NCBI GenBank assembly: GCA_965601825.1
Contig: OZ271839.1
Span: forward strand, 1,116,001-1,180,000
Direction of reading: 5' to 3'
Origin: HXMU1420-13 sp965601825
GTDB taxonomy: Bacteria; Bacteroidota; Rhodothermia; Balneolales; Balneolaceae
Length of the DNA: 64,000 nucleotides
The notes under the pieces were generated by a model, which saw nothing but the letters and a program-made list of their open reading frames with translations, was not told the DNA's origin and made no database searches. Shown one piece after another: positions 1 through 9,237 of the stretch. Position 1 is the stretch's first letter, and every line of letters starts with the position of its first letter. A program made the position numbers and the translations under genes.

Positions 1-1898
1 CAGGAATCCCGAGTGTTTTTTCAGATATTTTTTATACACCTAGGTCAATAGGTTTTGATCTCCCATATCAAAATCCGGAAACTGGTGGCTCAGTTTATTA
101 CAGAGCAGCTAATGATATTTTTAATCCAAGATGGACAGCTGATCGAACAAAAGTAATTAACGATCTTTCAAGGGTATTTGGTAAAACTGAAGTTCATTTT
201 GATATCAATGAAAAGCTTAATGTTTTATATCGCTATTCATTCGATACCTACGATGAGCATCAGGAATATCAGTTAAATCCCACAGCCGTAGTAAATTATC
301 AGTATCAGTCTGGTTTATTTCAGACCATTGATCTTTCCAGAACCCAACATGAACAGAGTTTAAACCTGTTATTTAAGGACGACTTAAACAGTTTCTTCAG
401 GCTTTCAACAGAATTTGGTATAAACTATATATCCGAACAAATTGAAGAAGAAGGACTCGAAAGTTCTAATATGATTCGTCCTGAAATATTTGAGCATCGA
501 AATTTCAGAGATCAAAGTCCTGTAAATTCCTTTTCGGGAACCCTATTTGGAAGAGAGTACGATCGAAGAACCATGTCGTTTTTTAATTATTCGACATTGA
601 CTTACCTCGATCAATTCTATTTAACTGGTGGTTTACGCAGTGATCTGAACTTTTCATTGAAACAGCAAGAGCTCTCTGCCTGGTATCCTGCGATTAAGTT
701 AGGTTATAAAGCCACAAATTCTCTGGATTACATGCCTGAGCCAATCAGCCATTTAAGAATTGAAGTTGGATACTTCACTTCCGGACGAGGATTATTTACT
801 GAAGATGAAATTAGCTTACAAGAAAGGGCGAGTGTAGCCGAAAATGATGAGATAAAACCCGAAAGATCTACAGAAAAACAATTGAGTCTGGAATTAGGAT
901 TCTTCGAGAATAGACTAAGTTTAAAGTCAGTTTTATATAATCGAATACATTCCGATTTGATCTCGAGAATTGTAGACAATTCCGATCCTGTTTTTTCATC
1001 TATATTAGACAATCTTATGGAAATTGAAACTGATGGAATTGAATTATCACTATCAGTTATTCCGATCCAGCGAAAATTAAACTGGTCTATTCTAGCTTTG
1101 TTTTCATCATATAAAACAAATGTGAATGAATACACAGGAAACTTTACAGCTGTTCAACTTGGCGACAGTCAGACACTGAGGGGAAATTGGGCAAGAGTGA
1201 ATGAACCATTCATGAGTATGTATGGTACACAGATTTTTAGGGTTGATGAAGATTTAAAAGAAAACGACCCTACATTTGCCAATATACCAATCGGGACTCC
1301 AATTATTGATAACAATGGAAATTATATAAATGGCAACATTGGTGTAATTGGTAATCCAATTCCTGATTGGAATGCTTCCATGGTACATCAAATATCATTC
1401 AGGAACTTCGAATTTAGTGTTCAACTTGAATATCAAAAAGGTGGGGACATGTTTAGTTCATGGATATCATCTTTACTTGGACACGGAGTTGTAACAGAGA
1501 CTACAAAATTTGATCGAAATGAAACAATCGTACTTGATGGTGTTCGATTTGATTGTAGTCAAAATGAAATTGAAATCAATCAGCAGCAATATTATTTCAA
1601 CAATGTTGGCTTTGGTCCTGATGAAATGCGTGTTTATGATATGACGCATTTTCGAATCTCTCATATTGGTTTTCAATACAATCTTCCGCAAAAATGGCTT
1701 CAAAAAAGCCGAATTAATCAGGTAAATATTTCCATTTCGGTAGAAAATGCCTTTCTGTTCACACCTAATCTTCCCAATGGACTAAGCTTTGATCCCAACG
1801 TTAATTCATACGGAGTAGGAGTTAACAACTTGGGTTTTGAGCACTTAACCGGTCCTGGTGCACGTAGAGTTGGAGCTGCAGTTCGCCTAAAATTTTAG
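1..1898 (+). CDS. TonB-dependent receptor, SusC/RagA-like, C-terminal part (5' end outside window)
   Basis: The frame is open from base 3 to the stop at 1896-1898, so the gene begins before the window and the start is not visible. What remains is a long beta-barrel portion rich in alternating aromatic/polar strands, for example around GYFTSGRGLF and VNISISVENAF, and it ends in the aromatic residue (VRLKF) typical of outer-membrane barrels. The motif DMTHFRISHIGFQYNLP followed by a last strand set with LTGPGARRVG is typical of the C-terminus of SusC/RagA-family receptors, which import oligosaccharides or peptides across the outer membrane with TonB energy and a SusD partner. No SusD gene follows, so the substrate cannot be inferred. 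Confidence 0.8.
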   Translation, partial: GIPSVFSDIFYTPRSIGFDLPYQNPETGGSVYYRAANDIFNPRWTADRTKVINDLSRVFGKTEVHFDINEKLNVLYRYSFDTYDEHQEYQLNPTAVVNYQYQSGLFQTIDLSRTQHEQSLNLLFKDDLNSFFRLSTEFGINYISEQIEEEGLESSNMIRPEIFEHRNFRDQSPVNSFSGTLFGREYDRRTMSFFNYSTLTYLDQFYLTGGLRSDLNFSLKQQELSAWYPAIKLGYKATNSLDYMPEPISHLRIEVGYFTSGRGLFTEDEISLQERASVAENDEIKPERSTEKQLSLELGFFENRLSLKSVLYNRIHSDLISRIVDNSDPVFSSILDNLMEIETDGIELSLSVIPIQRKLNWSILALFSSYKTNVNEYTGNFTAVQLGDSQTLRGNWARVNEPFMSMYGTQIFRVDEDLKENDPTFANIPIGTPIIDNNGNYINGNIGVIGNPIPDWNASMVHQISFRNFEFSVQLEYQKGGDMFSSWISSLLGHGVVTETTKFDRNETIVLDGVRFDCSQNEIEINQQQYYFNNVGFGPDEMRVYDMTHFRISHIGFQYNLPQKWLQKSRINQVNISISVENAFLFTPNLPNGLSFDPNVNSYGVGVNNLGFEHLTGPGARRVGAAVRLKF

Positions 1899-1988
1899 TT
1901 GGCATGTAAATTGTATTTAAGTAAGCAGATTACGACCGATAAATAAGTTGTACGGTGGATGAACCTTTAACCATTATGGGGAAGAGTA

Positions 1989-2147
1989 ATGGACAGAGAT
2001 ATAAGAAATATTGTGATGCAGCTTGAGATGCTCCTTGAAGAGTATCCGGAGGCAAAGTTCTACATTTATAATGGAATTAGAACTATGGTTTCCGATTTGT
2101 TGAATTCTGTGGATTGTATTGACGACCTTCGCGAAGAAGGCAACTAA
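1989..2147 (+). CDS. Small hypothetical protein, 52 residues
   Basis: A short ORF starts MDRDIRNIVMQLEML and ends DDLREEGN. It is preceded by a purine-rich Shine-Dalgarno-like run (GGGGAAGAG) about 3-4 bases before the ATG, which is unusually good for this window. It is acidic, without a signal peptide or membrane segment, and predicted mainly helical by eye. It lies about 90 bases after the TonB receptor and is followed by a hairpin and then a strong terminator at 2220-2254, which suggests a short independent transcript or the end of the receptor unit. No family is recognised. The ribosome site plus terminator are the main reasons to believe it is real. Confidence 0.5.
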   Translation: MDRDIRNIVMQLEMLLEEYPEAKFYIYNGIRTMVSDLLNSVDCIDDLREEGN

Positions 2148-2219
2148 GAGATTTTTTAAGAACCCCGATACCCCAGGCTCGTTTTTTTGATTGTGCGAGC
2201 CATTTTGATAGATGACCCC

Positions 2220-2254
2220 AAAAGCCTCACTGGAGAGTGAGGCTTTTCTTTTTT
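2220..2254 (+). terminator. Rho-independent terminator
   Basis: The stem AAAAGCCTCAC (2220-2230) pairs with GTGAGGCTTTT (2237-2247) around a 6-base loop and is followed by a run of six T (2249-2254). A weaker GGCTCG/CGAGCC hairpin lies just upstream at 2176-2201. It would end the transcript of the 52-residue ORF and possibly the TonB receptor. Confidence 0.85.
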
Positions 2255-2313
2255 CTCTATTCCCCTCTTTTTAAACATTTAGAGATTTTAGTGTCAGCTT
2301 TTTAAATTAGAAA

Positions 2314-2835
2314 ATGGCAGAAAAACCGGCACTAGAAATTGTTCTCTCGAAACTATTCAAAGAAGATGTATTCAAATTCATGCATGAATATCATGAAGAG
2401 TTTGAATCCATCATTGAATTAAGCGTGACGGATGAAAAGCCTATATGTTGGCGTGCGGCTTGGGTTGTTCAGAATTTCATGGAACAAGATGATGAAAGAG
2501 TAAAACCCTATGTAGATATAATGCTTGAAATAATACCTCAAAAAGAAGACGGTCATCAGCGGGAATTAATGAAGATTCTGGCAAATATGAATTTAGATGA
2601 TGATCGGGAAAGTATTCTCTATGATGAATGTGTAACCATCTGGGAATCAGTGAGGAAAAAACCCGGTACCAGATATTTTGCATTTCAACAAATGGCAAAA
2701 ATGGTTGAAAAATATCCTGAGTTAATTCAGGAAATTCATGCTGTAACTCAGCCCCAACACATTAATGCGCTAAGTCCAGGTATTAGACGTGGGGTTCTTC
2801 GTCTTGTAGCTAGGCTAGAACGACTCAGTAGTTAA
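2314..2835 (+). CDS. HEAT-repeat-like hypothetical protein
   Basis: A 173-residue soluble protein with no signal peptide. Its sequence is a chain of paired helices, for example ICWRAAWVVQNFMEQ, HQRELMKILANM and YFAFQQMAKMVEKYP. The pattern W-R-A-A-W-V-x-x, then an acidic linker, then K-P-Y-V, resembles HEAT/armadillo repeats, which mediate protein binding. The C-terminal helix (SPGIRRGVLRLVARLERL) is basic. No catalytic motif is visible and no partner can be named. It follows a terminator and precedes a short tandem repeat, so it is probably monocistronic. The product class is inferred from repeat appearance only. Confidence 0.6.
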   Translation: MAEKPALEIVLSKLFKEDVFKFMHEYHEEFESIIELSVTDEKPICWRAAWVVQNFMEQDDERVKPYVDIMLEIIPQKEDGHQRELMKILANMNLDDDRESILYDECVTIWESVRKKPGTRYFAFQQMAKMVEKYPELIQEIHAVTQPQHINALSPGIRRGVLRLVARLERLSS

Positions 2836-2867
2836 CGAGACATAGACTTAGACCAAGTTTTATATTC

Positions 2868-2899
2868 TTTGTCCCTTTGTCCCTTTGTCCCTTTGTCCC
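2868..2899. repeat. Octanucleotide tandem repeat, 4 x TTTGTCCC
   Basis: Four perfect copies of the 8-base unit TTTGTCCC lie in the gap between the HEAT-like gene and the symporter gene, about 70 bases before the symporter start. Such a short perfect tract is prone to slippage and could vary in copy number between strains. Its position upstream of a transporter could matter for expression, but no promoter was identified around it. Confidence 0.85.
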
Positions 2900-2969
2900 T
2901 GAAATTTTATTTCCCTTTTAATCTTCAACACCTCATATTCAATCGCTTTGAAATTCTAAATTCAATTAT

Positions 2970-4763
2970 ATGATTCTTTCTTCCATCGATTGGGGGATTA
3001 TCCTTCTCTTTTTTACAACCATGATTGGAATTGGTTGGTGGGCGAGCAAAACTGCCGGGAAAAGTACGAACGAATATTTTTTGGGTGGAAGAACGATGCC
3101 CTGGTGGTTGCTTGGCGTTTCTATGGTTGCGACTACATTTTCGGCAGATACACCCAATCTGGTTACAGGCTTAGTTCGAGAAAACGGGGTTGCTAATAAC
3201 TGGGCGTGGTGGGCTTTCTTAATTACAGGAATGGTAACTGTATTCATTTATGCCAAGTTGTGGAGACGATCGAATCTTACAACCGACTTGGGGATGTATG
3301 AACTTCGTTATGGCGGAAAACCTGCTTCATTTTTGAGAGGTTTTAGAGCGCTTTATTTAGGAGTTCTTTTCAATTGCCTTATCATGGGAACGGTAACCTT
3401 GGCAGCGATCAAAATAGGATCCATAATGTTTGGTCTTGAGCCGCTCACGATAGTCATTTCAATTTCAGTGATTGTAGTTATTTACTCTGCTCTTGGCGGA
3501 ATAAAAGGTGTTATTTGGGCTGATTTCTTTCAATTTGGGATTTCAATGTTTGGGGCTTTTTATGCCGCTTATGTAGTGATTCAGCAACCTGAAATTGGAA
3601 GTCTTAGCAATCTGATTAGTCATCCTAATGTAATCGACAAGATTGATCTCGTTCCTGATATTTCAAATCCTTCTATACTGATCAGTCTTTTCATTATCCC
3701 AATTGCTGTGCAATGGTGGGCGGTTTGGTATCCAGGTTCTGAGCCCGGTGGTGGTGGTTACATCGCTCAGCGAATGCTGGCTGCTAAAGATGAGAAGAAT
3801 GCGATTGGAGCAACCCTGCTTTTCAATTTTGCTCATTACGCACTTCGCCCCTGGCCATGGATTATTGTAGCCTTAGCGTCTCTTGTTCTATATCCTGATT
3901 TGATGAGTATCAAACAGGAATTTCCAAATATCGCAGACCAATATTTGGGGCATGATATCGCCTATCCTGTAATGTTAACAAAGCTTGGTCCCGGTTGGCT
4001 GGGACTCGTTGTTGCATCTTTAATTGCTGCATTTATGTCAACCATCAGCACGCATCTAAATTGGGGAGCATCTTATTTGGTAAGTGATTTCTATCAACGA
4101 TTTATAAAACCAAATGCATCAGAAAAAGAGATGGTCAACTTAGGCAGAATTGCGACTGTTTTACTGATGATATTCTCTGCGGTTATGGCCCTGACCATTC
4201 TAGAAAACGCCACACAAGCTTTTGATATTCTACTTCTTTCAGGAGCCGGATCCGGTGCTATTTATTTGCTTCGTTGGTTTTGGTGGCGAATCAATGCATG
4301 GACTGAAATTGCAGCTATGATTTCAGCCACATTAGTTGCATTCATTTTAGTTTTCTTTGTACCAAACGAAATGGTAGAAACAAACCTGATTGATGGTGCA
4401 ACTGTAAAACTATTAATCGCAGTAGCGATTACCACACTTGTCTGGATTTTGACAACCTTTTTAACAAAACCTGAATCGGACGAAGTTCTCATCAATTTTT
4501 TGAAAACAGTTCATCCCGGCGGACCTGGTTGGAAAAAGGTTATTGAATTGTCAGGGGATTCAAGCCTTGATACACAGGAAAAATGGGATCTACCTTACAG
4601 TTTATTGAATGTGTTTTTAGGCTGTATTGCAATTTACTCGGCTTTGTTTTCGACAGGATATTTCATTTATGGAAACCTTGGTTACGGATTTATTCTTGCA
4701 GCAATATTTGGTATCTCGATATTTTTCATGCTAAAAACCTGGTCAAAGCTTAATCTGGAATAG
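2970..4763 (+). CDS. Sodium:solute symporter (SSS family)
   Basis: A 597-residue multi-pass membrane protein, within the usual range for the SSS family, which couples inward Na+ flow to uptake of sugars, amino acids or carboxylates across the inner membrane. Visible family features are the first helix followed by the loop KSTNEYFLGGRTMPWWLLG and SMVATTFSADT, the conserved SALGGIKGVIWADFFQ segment, the GGGGYIAQRMLAAKDEKNA loop and the MSTISTHLNWGASYLVSDFYQRF region. About 13 to 14 hydrophobic segments can be counted. The substrate cannot be named. It is followed after 21 bases by a YwaF-like membrane protein on the same strand, so the two are probably co-transcribed. Confidence 0.88.
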   Translation: MILSSIDWGIILLFFTTMIGIGWWASKTAGKSTNEYFLGGRTMPWWLLGVSMVATTFSADTPNLVTGLVRENGVANNWAWWAFLITGMVTVFIYAKLWRRSNLTTDLGMYELRYGGKPASFLRGFRALYLGVLFNCLIMGTVTLAAIKIGSIMFGLEPLTIVISISVIVVIYSALGGIKGVIWADFFQFGISMFGAFYAAYVVIQQPEIGSLSNLISHPNVIDKIDLVPDISNPSILISLFIIPIAVQWWAVWYPGSEPGGGGYIAQRMLAAKDEKNAIGATLLFNFAHYALRPWPWIIVALASLVLYPDLMSIKQEFPNIADQYLGHDIAYPVMLTKLGPGWLGLVVASLIAAFMSTISTHLNWGASYLVSDFYQRFIKPNASEKEMVNLGRIATVLLMIFSAVMALTILENATQAFDILLLSGAGSGAIYLLRWFWWRINAWTEIAAMISATLVAFILVFFVPNEMVETNLIDGATVKLLIAVAITTLVWILTTFLTKPESDEVLINFLKTVHPGGPGWKKVIELSGDSSLDTQEKWDLPYSLLNVFLGCIAIYSALFSTGYFIYGNLGYGFILAAIFGISIFFMLKTWSKLNLE

Positions 4764-4784
4764 ATTTATTCAGTACTCAATCAA

Positions 4785-5510
4785 ATGAACTCTTTTTTTG
4801 AGACAACGCAGCTCTTTATCCGTTACAACACCGAGCATTATGTGTTATTGATTGGCTTTGTTGTTTTTCAATGGTTTTTCGTTCGATGGTTACAAACCCA
4901 TGAAATGGAAAAGCAGGCCAGAGTAATGATGTGGTTTGCTATAGTTGTATCATTTGCTCAGTTGATAAAAATTCCATTGAATATGTATGTGGGAGTTTTT
5001 GATTCAACGAATGATATTCCACTTCACTTATGCAATTTTCTTCCTTTCATCATGGTTTGGGTTTACTATTCTAAGAGCAAAGTTGTATGGGCAACCACGT
5101 TCTTTTGGGTGATTCTAGGAGTATCTCAGGCCAATTTTACGCCTTCTGTCGAGTTTTCCTTATTTCATTACGATGCAATAAGATATTGGCTCGTTCATTT
5201 GGGTTTAGTTTTACTGGCTCTATACCCGGCTATTGCCTGGAAATGGACTCTAGAACTCAAAGATGTATTTCGGACTGTACTAGCACTTAATGGAATTGCA
5301 ATTATTATTTATGGTTTAAACCTAATTCTTGATAGCAATTACATGTATTTGATGGGAAAACCACCGGGTACTACTTTTTTCAACATACTACCGGAATGGC
5401 CATACTACATCTTAATCCTTGAGGTCATTTTATTAGTTTGGTCGCTACTACTTTGGAGTGTTTTTAGGCTGATTAACAGAAGTAGGGAAAAGATGATAGT
5501 TCAATCATAA
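4785..5510 (+). CDS. YwaF/TIGR02206-family integral membrane protein
   Basis: A 241-residue protein with about seven hydrophobic segments and the family-type motif PLHLCNFLPF near residue 80, plus a short periplasmic/cytosolic stretch YMYLMGKPPGTTFFN near the end. The PLHLC signature and length fit the TIGR02206/YwaF membrane family, whose function is unknown. It lies 21 bases after the sodium symporter, likely in the same transcript, and is followed by a hairpin shared with the convergent gene. Confidence 0.75.
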   Translation: MNSFFETTQLFIRYNTEHYVLLIGFVVFQWFFVRWLQTHEMEKQARVMMWFAIVVSFAQLIKIPLNMYVGVFDSTNDIPLHLCNFLPFIMVWVYYSKSKVVWATTFFWVILGVSQANFTPSVEFSLFHYDAIRYWLVHLGLVLLALYPAIAWKWTLELKDVFRTVLALNGIAIIIYGLNLILDSNYMYLMGKPPGTTFFNILPEWPYYILILEVILLVWSLLLWSVFRLINRSREKMIVQS

Positions 5511-5511
5511 G

Positions 5512-5543
5512 AAATCCCTCTCCCGAACTAAGAAGAGGGATTT
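5512..5543. terminator. Hairpin between convergent genes, possible bidirectional terminator
   Basis: AAATCCCTCT (5512-5521) pairs with AGAGGGATTT (5534-5543), a 10-base-pair stem with a 12-base loop. It sits between the converging YwaF-like gene and the sorting-domain protein gene. The T-tracts on both sides are short, so it may be a weak terminator. Confidence 0.6.
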
Positions 5544-5562
5544 ATCCCAAGATGCAAAGCGA

Positions 5563-7593
5563 CTATTTAATTAAGGTCATCTTTTTATTGAATACAGCAT
5601 CTATGGTTTCCAAGCGATAAAAATAGATTCCACTCGACAAACTTGAGGCATCAAATGCAATTTCCTTAAGACCAGTTGATGTAAACTCTGAATCCAAAAG
5701 AATTTGAACTGGTTGACCTAAAATATTGAACACTGTTAAGGTCACATTTTGTGGTCCGGATAGTTCAAATGAAATGGTTGTTGACGGATTAAATGGATTC
5801 GGGTAATTCTGATATAGAGTGATCTCAACAGGAAGTTCACTTTCATCTTCAATACCAACGGTAAATTCACCAAATACAACTTTCACTTCGATAGTTGAGG
5901 ATTTAGAACCATTAGTAGCCGTAATTTCAAATGGTCCTGCTACTTCTTCATCCACGATCCAGTACAAACGTCTAGTTGTTTGGTTGAAGGTTGCAGTAAC
6001 TGGTAAGCCGGTCATTGTAAGAGTCGGCATCGACATGTTTGGATTAGATGCACTGATAATGAGATCAACGGTATCGCCAAGTGCTAAGAAAAGAGGTCCC
6101 GGATTAATTGCTGCAGGTAGACTTTCAAGTACATATACACTTCTGCTCTTCCCGAAAGAATCGTTATAGGTGTACTGTGTTACGGGTTCCATTTCGTTAT
6201 GCATGGTGAATCCGGTTTGGATGAAAGCATGATCCATTGGCATCCACTGATAAGAGAAAGTATAGAAGGCATCTCCTTCAAAATACATAAGCGATTTATA
6301 ACCTGATGTAGTGTCACCAACTTCTGAGAAATAGAAGTTTATATCTCCTTGCATACTTCCATCTGGACTTCGAAGATTATGATTTTCAGAATTGAGATAT
6401 AAGTCCATCAAAGAACCTGAATACACATAATTTCGAGTTAGAGTAGGATGGTGATCACCATTGATTAAATCATATTCAAAAGTACTTCTAATATAAAGGT
6501 ATAGCGGGCCGCCATGGCTGTTGTAGAATAAATTTTCGATCATATTATCATCTTGATCGTAGTTCCAAACAGTTTTTGATTTGACTGATCCTGCAACCAC
6601 GGAATCAAGTTGTGCATCATAAACAAGATTGTAGGTAACAACGGAGTCAATTTTTATACCATTTGGGGCCTGCGACGAAGCACTTTCAAAAGTTCTGGTA
6701 TAATCATCTAAATCCCAATTTGTGCCATTCCATGAATAGCCAAGAGCCGCAGCAAATCCTTGATTATAAACATAAGCAGTACTATCAGTTGGACTGAGTG
6801 CATCAGTGCTCGTGTTTAGGTTGTGCATGGTAGTATGTACTGCGTTACCATCCTGATTATACAATGTGAACTGTTTGCTCCAATAACTAATTTCACCTGA
6901 TGAGTAAGACTTTGATTCAAACAGATAGTGATTATCAGTGTCTTCCACATTGTATTCACTAGAGAGGTCGTACAGCATGGATGTACTATTATATTGATAG
7001 CTTTTACTCCATCTTATAGAATTATCCTCATTACTGTATGCCTGAGATCGCCCACCCGGAACCCAACCAGTACCAGATTCAAATCTTTGATAATAGTACT
7101 CTGATGTAGCACCTCCTGTTGGTTGTCTCAAATAGGTGTAATAATCTCCACTAACTGTGGTTCCAAATTCATCGAGATACCGGCTTATAGAACTGTCAAT
7201 AAAATCAGAATGGATATAATCCATTCCTCGACGTGTCAAAATCCAGTCATTATTATTGGTATTCCATTCATAATTTCGAGTATGACGAACAAAGGTGGTT
7301 GGATCACCAATATCAAAATGTTGAGTAAAATAATTAGGTGTGTAATCATCTGATTCCGCGTCAGTGATCTCATCAAAGCCCCAGGAAGTGTCGGAGCTAA
7401 ATACATAATGGATACCATTTTGTGTAAGGATTAGGCCTTGGTTTTCAATGGTAACGATTCGTGCTTTGTATAAATATTCGTGTATAGTTAGAGGTTTAGG
7501 TTGCTGTTCAACTGTGTTTTGTACTGTAGAAATTTGTGCCAACAATAGGAAAGGGAACAGGCACATCCACAGTAGCATTTTTAGCTTCTTCAT
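5563..7593 (-). CDS. Large secreted protein with C-terminal T9SS-like sorting domain
   Basis: The start is placed at 7593 because AGGAGATCT precedes that ATG and a clear signal peptide follows (MKKLKMLLWMCLFPFLLLAQ); an in-frame codon further upstream adds only 14 residues. The 676-residue product has a middle made of repeated blocks with W and Y at regular spacing (NNNDWILTRR, NWDLDDYTR, YEYDL-type strands), a beta-rich extracellular repeat region. Around residues 500-590 is an immunoglobulin-like stretch, and the last ~85 residues contain YPNPFNPSTTISFEL and GIYFYRL, the sorting domain that directs export and surface attachment by the type IX system. No catalytic motif is recognised. Confidence 0.8.
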   Translation of the reverse strand: MKKLKMLLWMCLFPFLLLAQISTVQNTVEQQPKPLTIHEYLYKARIVTIENQGLILTQNGIHYVFSSDTSWGFDEITDAESDDYTPNYFTQHFDIGDPTTFVRHTRNYEWNTNNNDWILTRRGMDYIHSDFIDSSISRYLDEFGTTVSGDYYTYLRQPTGGATSEYYYQRFESGTGWVPGGRSQAYSNEDNSIRWSKSYQYNSTSMLYDLSSEYNVEDTDNHYLFESKSYSSGEISYWSKQFTLYNQDGNAVHTTMHNLNTSTDALSPTDSTAYVYNQGFAAALGYSWNGTNWDLDDYTRTFESASSQAPNGIKIDSVVTYNLVYDAQLDSVVAGSVKSKTVWNYDQDDNMIENLFYNSHGGPLYLYIRSTFEYDLINGDHHPTLTRNYVYSGSLMDLYLNSENHNLRSPDGSMQGDINFYFSEVGDTTSGYKSLMYFEGDAFYTFSYQWMPMDHAFIQTGFTMHNEMEPVTQYTYNDSFGKSRSVYVLESLPAAINPGPLFLALGDTVDLIISASNPNMSMPTLTMTGLPVTATFNQTTRRLYWIVDEEVAGPFEITATNGSKSSTIEVKVVFGEFTVGIEDESELPVEITLYQNYPNPFNPSTTISFELSGPQNVTLTVFNILGQPVQILLDSEFTSTGLKEIAFDASSLSSGIYFYRLETIDAVFNKKMTLIK

Positions 7594-7844
7594 TAGATCT
7601 CCTGTTAAGTTTTGTACCCTAAGGTGGTGTACCAAATCTATATGAAGACCTGATGAAGGTGGTTGGTGATAACTACTCTAGAGTATGAAATACGATTTCT
7701 CGTATTTTCAATTTTTCTTTCTGCAATTGAGCATTAGTAGAAAAAAACGGTATATAAGTCGGAGTTAAGCTGGCATTGGTCGATGTCAAGACAAATTTAA
7801 AGAGTTGCTACGTATCTCAGCTTAAATTCATCACGCTTTCAATC

Positions 7845-9194
7845 ATGAGAATACTTGTCGTTTATATTGCGTTGGCATTTTCTACATCCTTGGATGCCCA
7901 AATCACAGAGAGTCAACTTCAGAATCTCCAGTCTTTTATTAATTCAGAAATTGCAGATCAAAAAGCCTCAGGAGTAAGTATTACGATTCATACGCAAGGA
8001 GATACTCACACTCAACATTTCGGCTATTCGAATTTTGAATTGCAAAAACCAATCACTGATGATATTCGATTATTCTCAGCATCAACAAGTAAGGTAATTG
8101 CAGCTGCAGCAGTTTTGAAACTTGAATTTGAAGGTAAATTGGAAGTTGAAGATCCAATAGGTAAATATGTTAATGGACTTCATCCTGAAATTGCCAGACT
8201 CCGAATTATCGACCTAATATCGCATATGTCAGGACTCGAAGATTTCACTGTAGACTTTGGTGATTCGGGTCCGGCAAAACATATCAGCTTTTCCCAAAAA
8301 CTTGATGATGGCGATTTTTATACAAAACCGGGTGAAGCATTCAGTTATTCCAATCCTGGCTACAATATGCTTGGTGCTTTAATAGAATCTGTAACTGGCA
8401 TGGGATTTAATGATGCAATGAAATCTTTGATTTTCGCTCCACTTGAGATGAATGCCAGCACCTTTCGGGCAGATGAATTAAACAGAGATATGATTGCAAC
8501 AGGCTACCATTCAAGGGGCGGAGATTTAATCGCATATAATCGTTTACCGGATGATGCGGAAGGTCGGGTTTCAGGGTTTCTGCTCACGACTTCTCAAGAC
8601 ATGACTAAATTCCTGCTTTGGTTGATGGATGCTGAAAATCCTATTCACGATAAGGTCTTACAAACGTTAGTGTCTGAGGAAATGACTGGAAGCAGCTGGA
8701 CTTATGGATACGGCCTCTTTAAATGGACTCAATGTGATGAAGAAGTGTACTGGCATACAGGAGGCATGCCGGGTTATCGAGCCAATATTTTGTTTCATCC
8801 AGTGAAAAAGTATTCGATGGTTATACTTTCTAATGGAGAAAATTTAAATCGAAGCGAAATTCTGAAACTAGGACTAAGTGATATTCTTGGTGCAGATTGC
8901 GAATCGGGTTCTGGTTCTGAACAAAAACTCACAAACTTTAATGAAGCTGAGATCGAAAACTTAATAGGTGATTATCGCCAAAACATTGGAATGCGGATTT
9001 CACTTTTCAAACATAATTCTACTTTCAAAGCTAGTGTAAATGGCCAGCAATTTGATGTAAAGAAAAACGAGCTTGGGCAGTTAGTGATGCTCCAAAACAG
9101 TGAAGTAAGTCGGACTTATGGGATTAGGTTTGATGAAACAGGCAAGGCAAATTACATTTTGTACTGGGTGCGATCTTATCCAAGAGTAGATTGA
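7845..9194 (+). CDS. Secreted serine hydrolase, class C beta-lactamase fold
   Basis: The start at 7845 is chosen because a signal peptide follows directly (MRILVVYIALAFSTSLDAQ); an upstream ATG at 7776 would add 23 non-signal residues. The 449-residue protein has the penicillin-binding/beta-lactamase triad: S80-T-S-K83, then Y-S-N in FSYSNPGYN, and the H-T-G-G box in YWHTGGMPGYR. The last ~90 residues form a separate lipocalin-like tail (DYRQNIGMRISLF). These enzymes act in the periplasm or outside the cell as esterases or peptidases and few are true beta-lactamases. An IS element is inserted 5 bases after its stop codon, separating it from the downstream terminator. Confidence 0.82.
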   Translation: MRILVVYIALAFSTSLDAQITESQLQNLQSFINSEIADQKASGVSITIHTQGDTHTQHFGYSNFELQKPITDDIRLFSASTSKVIAAAAVLKLEFEGKLEVEDPIGKYVNGLHPEIARLRIIDLISHMSGLEDFTVDFGDSGPAKHISFSQKLDDGDFYTKPGEAFSYSNPGYNMLGALIESVTGMGFNDAMKSLIFAPLEMNASTFRADELNRDMIATGYHSRGGDLIAYNRLPDDAEGRVSGFLLTTSQDMTKFLLWLMDAENPIHDKVLQTLVSEEMTGSSWTYGYGLFKWTQCDEEVYWHTGGMPGYRANILFHPVKKYSMVILSNGENLNRSEILKLGLSDILGADCESGSGSEQKLTNFNEAEIENLIGDYRQNIGMRISLFKHNSTFKASVNGQQFDVKKNELGQLVMLQNSEVSRTYGIRFDETGKANYILYWVRSYPRVD

Positions 9195-9199
9195 TAGAA

Positions 9200-9223
9200 T
9201 GTCCCGTCCTGAAATAAGTTGAC
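9200..9223. repeat. IS3-family terminal inverted repeat (orfB side)
   Basis: This 24-base arm is the perfect reverse complement of 10490-10513. It starts with TGT and ends ...GTTGAC. It directly abuts the GAA target repeat at 9197-9199. Confidence 0.93.
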
Positions 9224-9237
9224 GGTTTTTGTTACCA

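Noticed and set aside
728..1135. Minus-strand ORF of 135 codons inside the TonB receptor
   Set aside because: It is fully covered by the receptor frame, has no ribosome site or domain, and is a shadow of the barrel-coding strand.
2868..2899. A CRISPR array
   Set aside because: The units are 8 bases with no spacers and there is no cas gene; it is a simple tandem tract. No CRISPR was seen elsewhere in the window.
7845..9194. True antibiotic-degrading beta-lactamase
   Set aside because: The S-x-x-K/Y-x-N/H-T-G-G pattern is shared by many esterases and peptidases, and the extra lipocalin-like tail points away from class C beta-lactamases.
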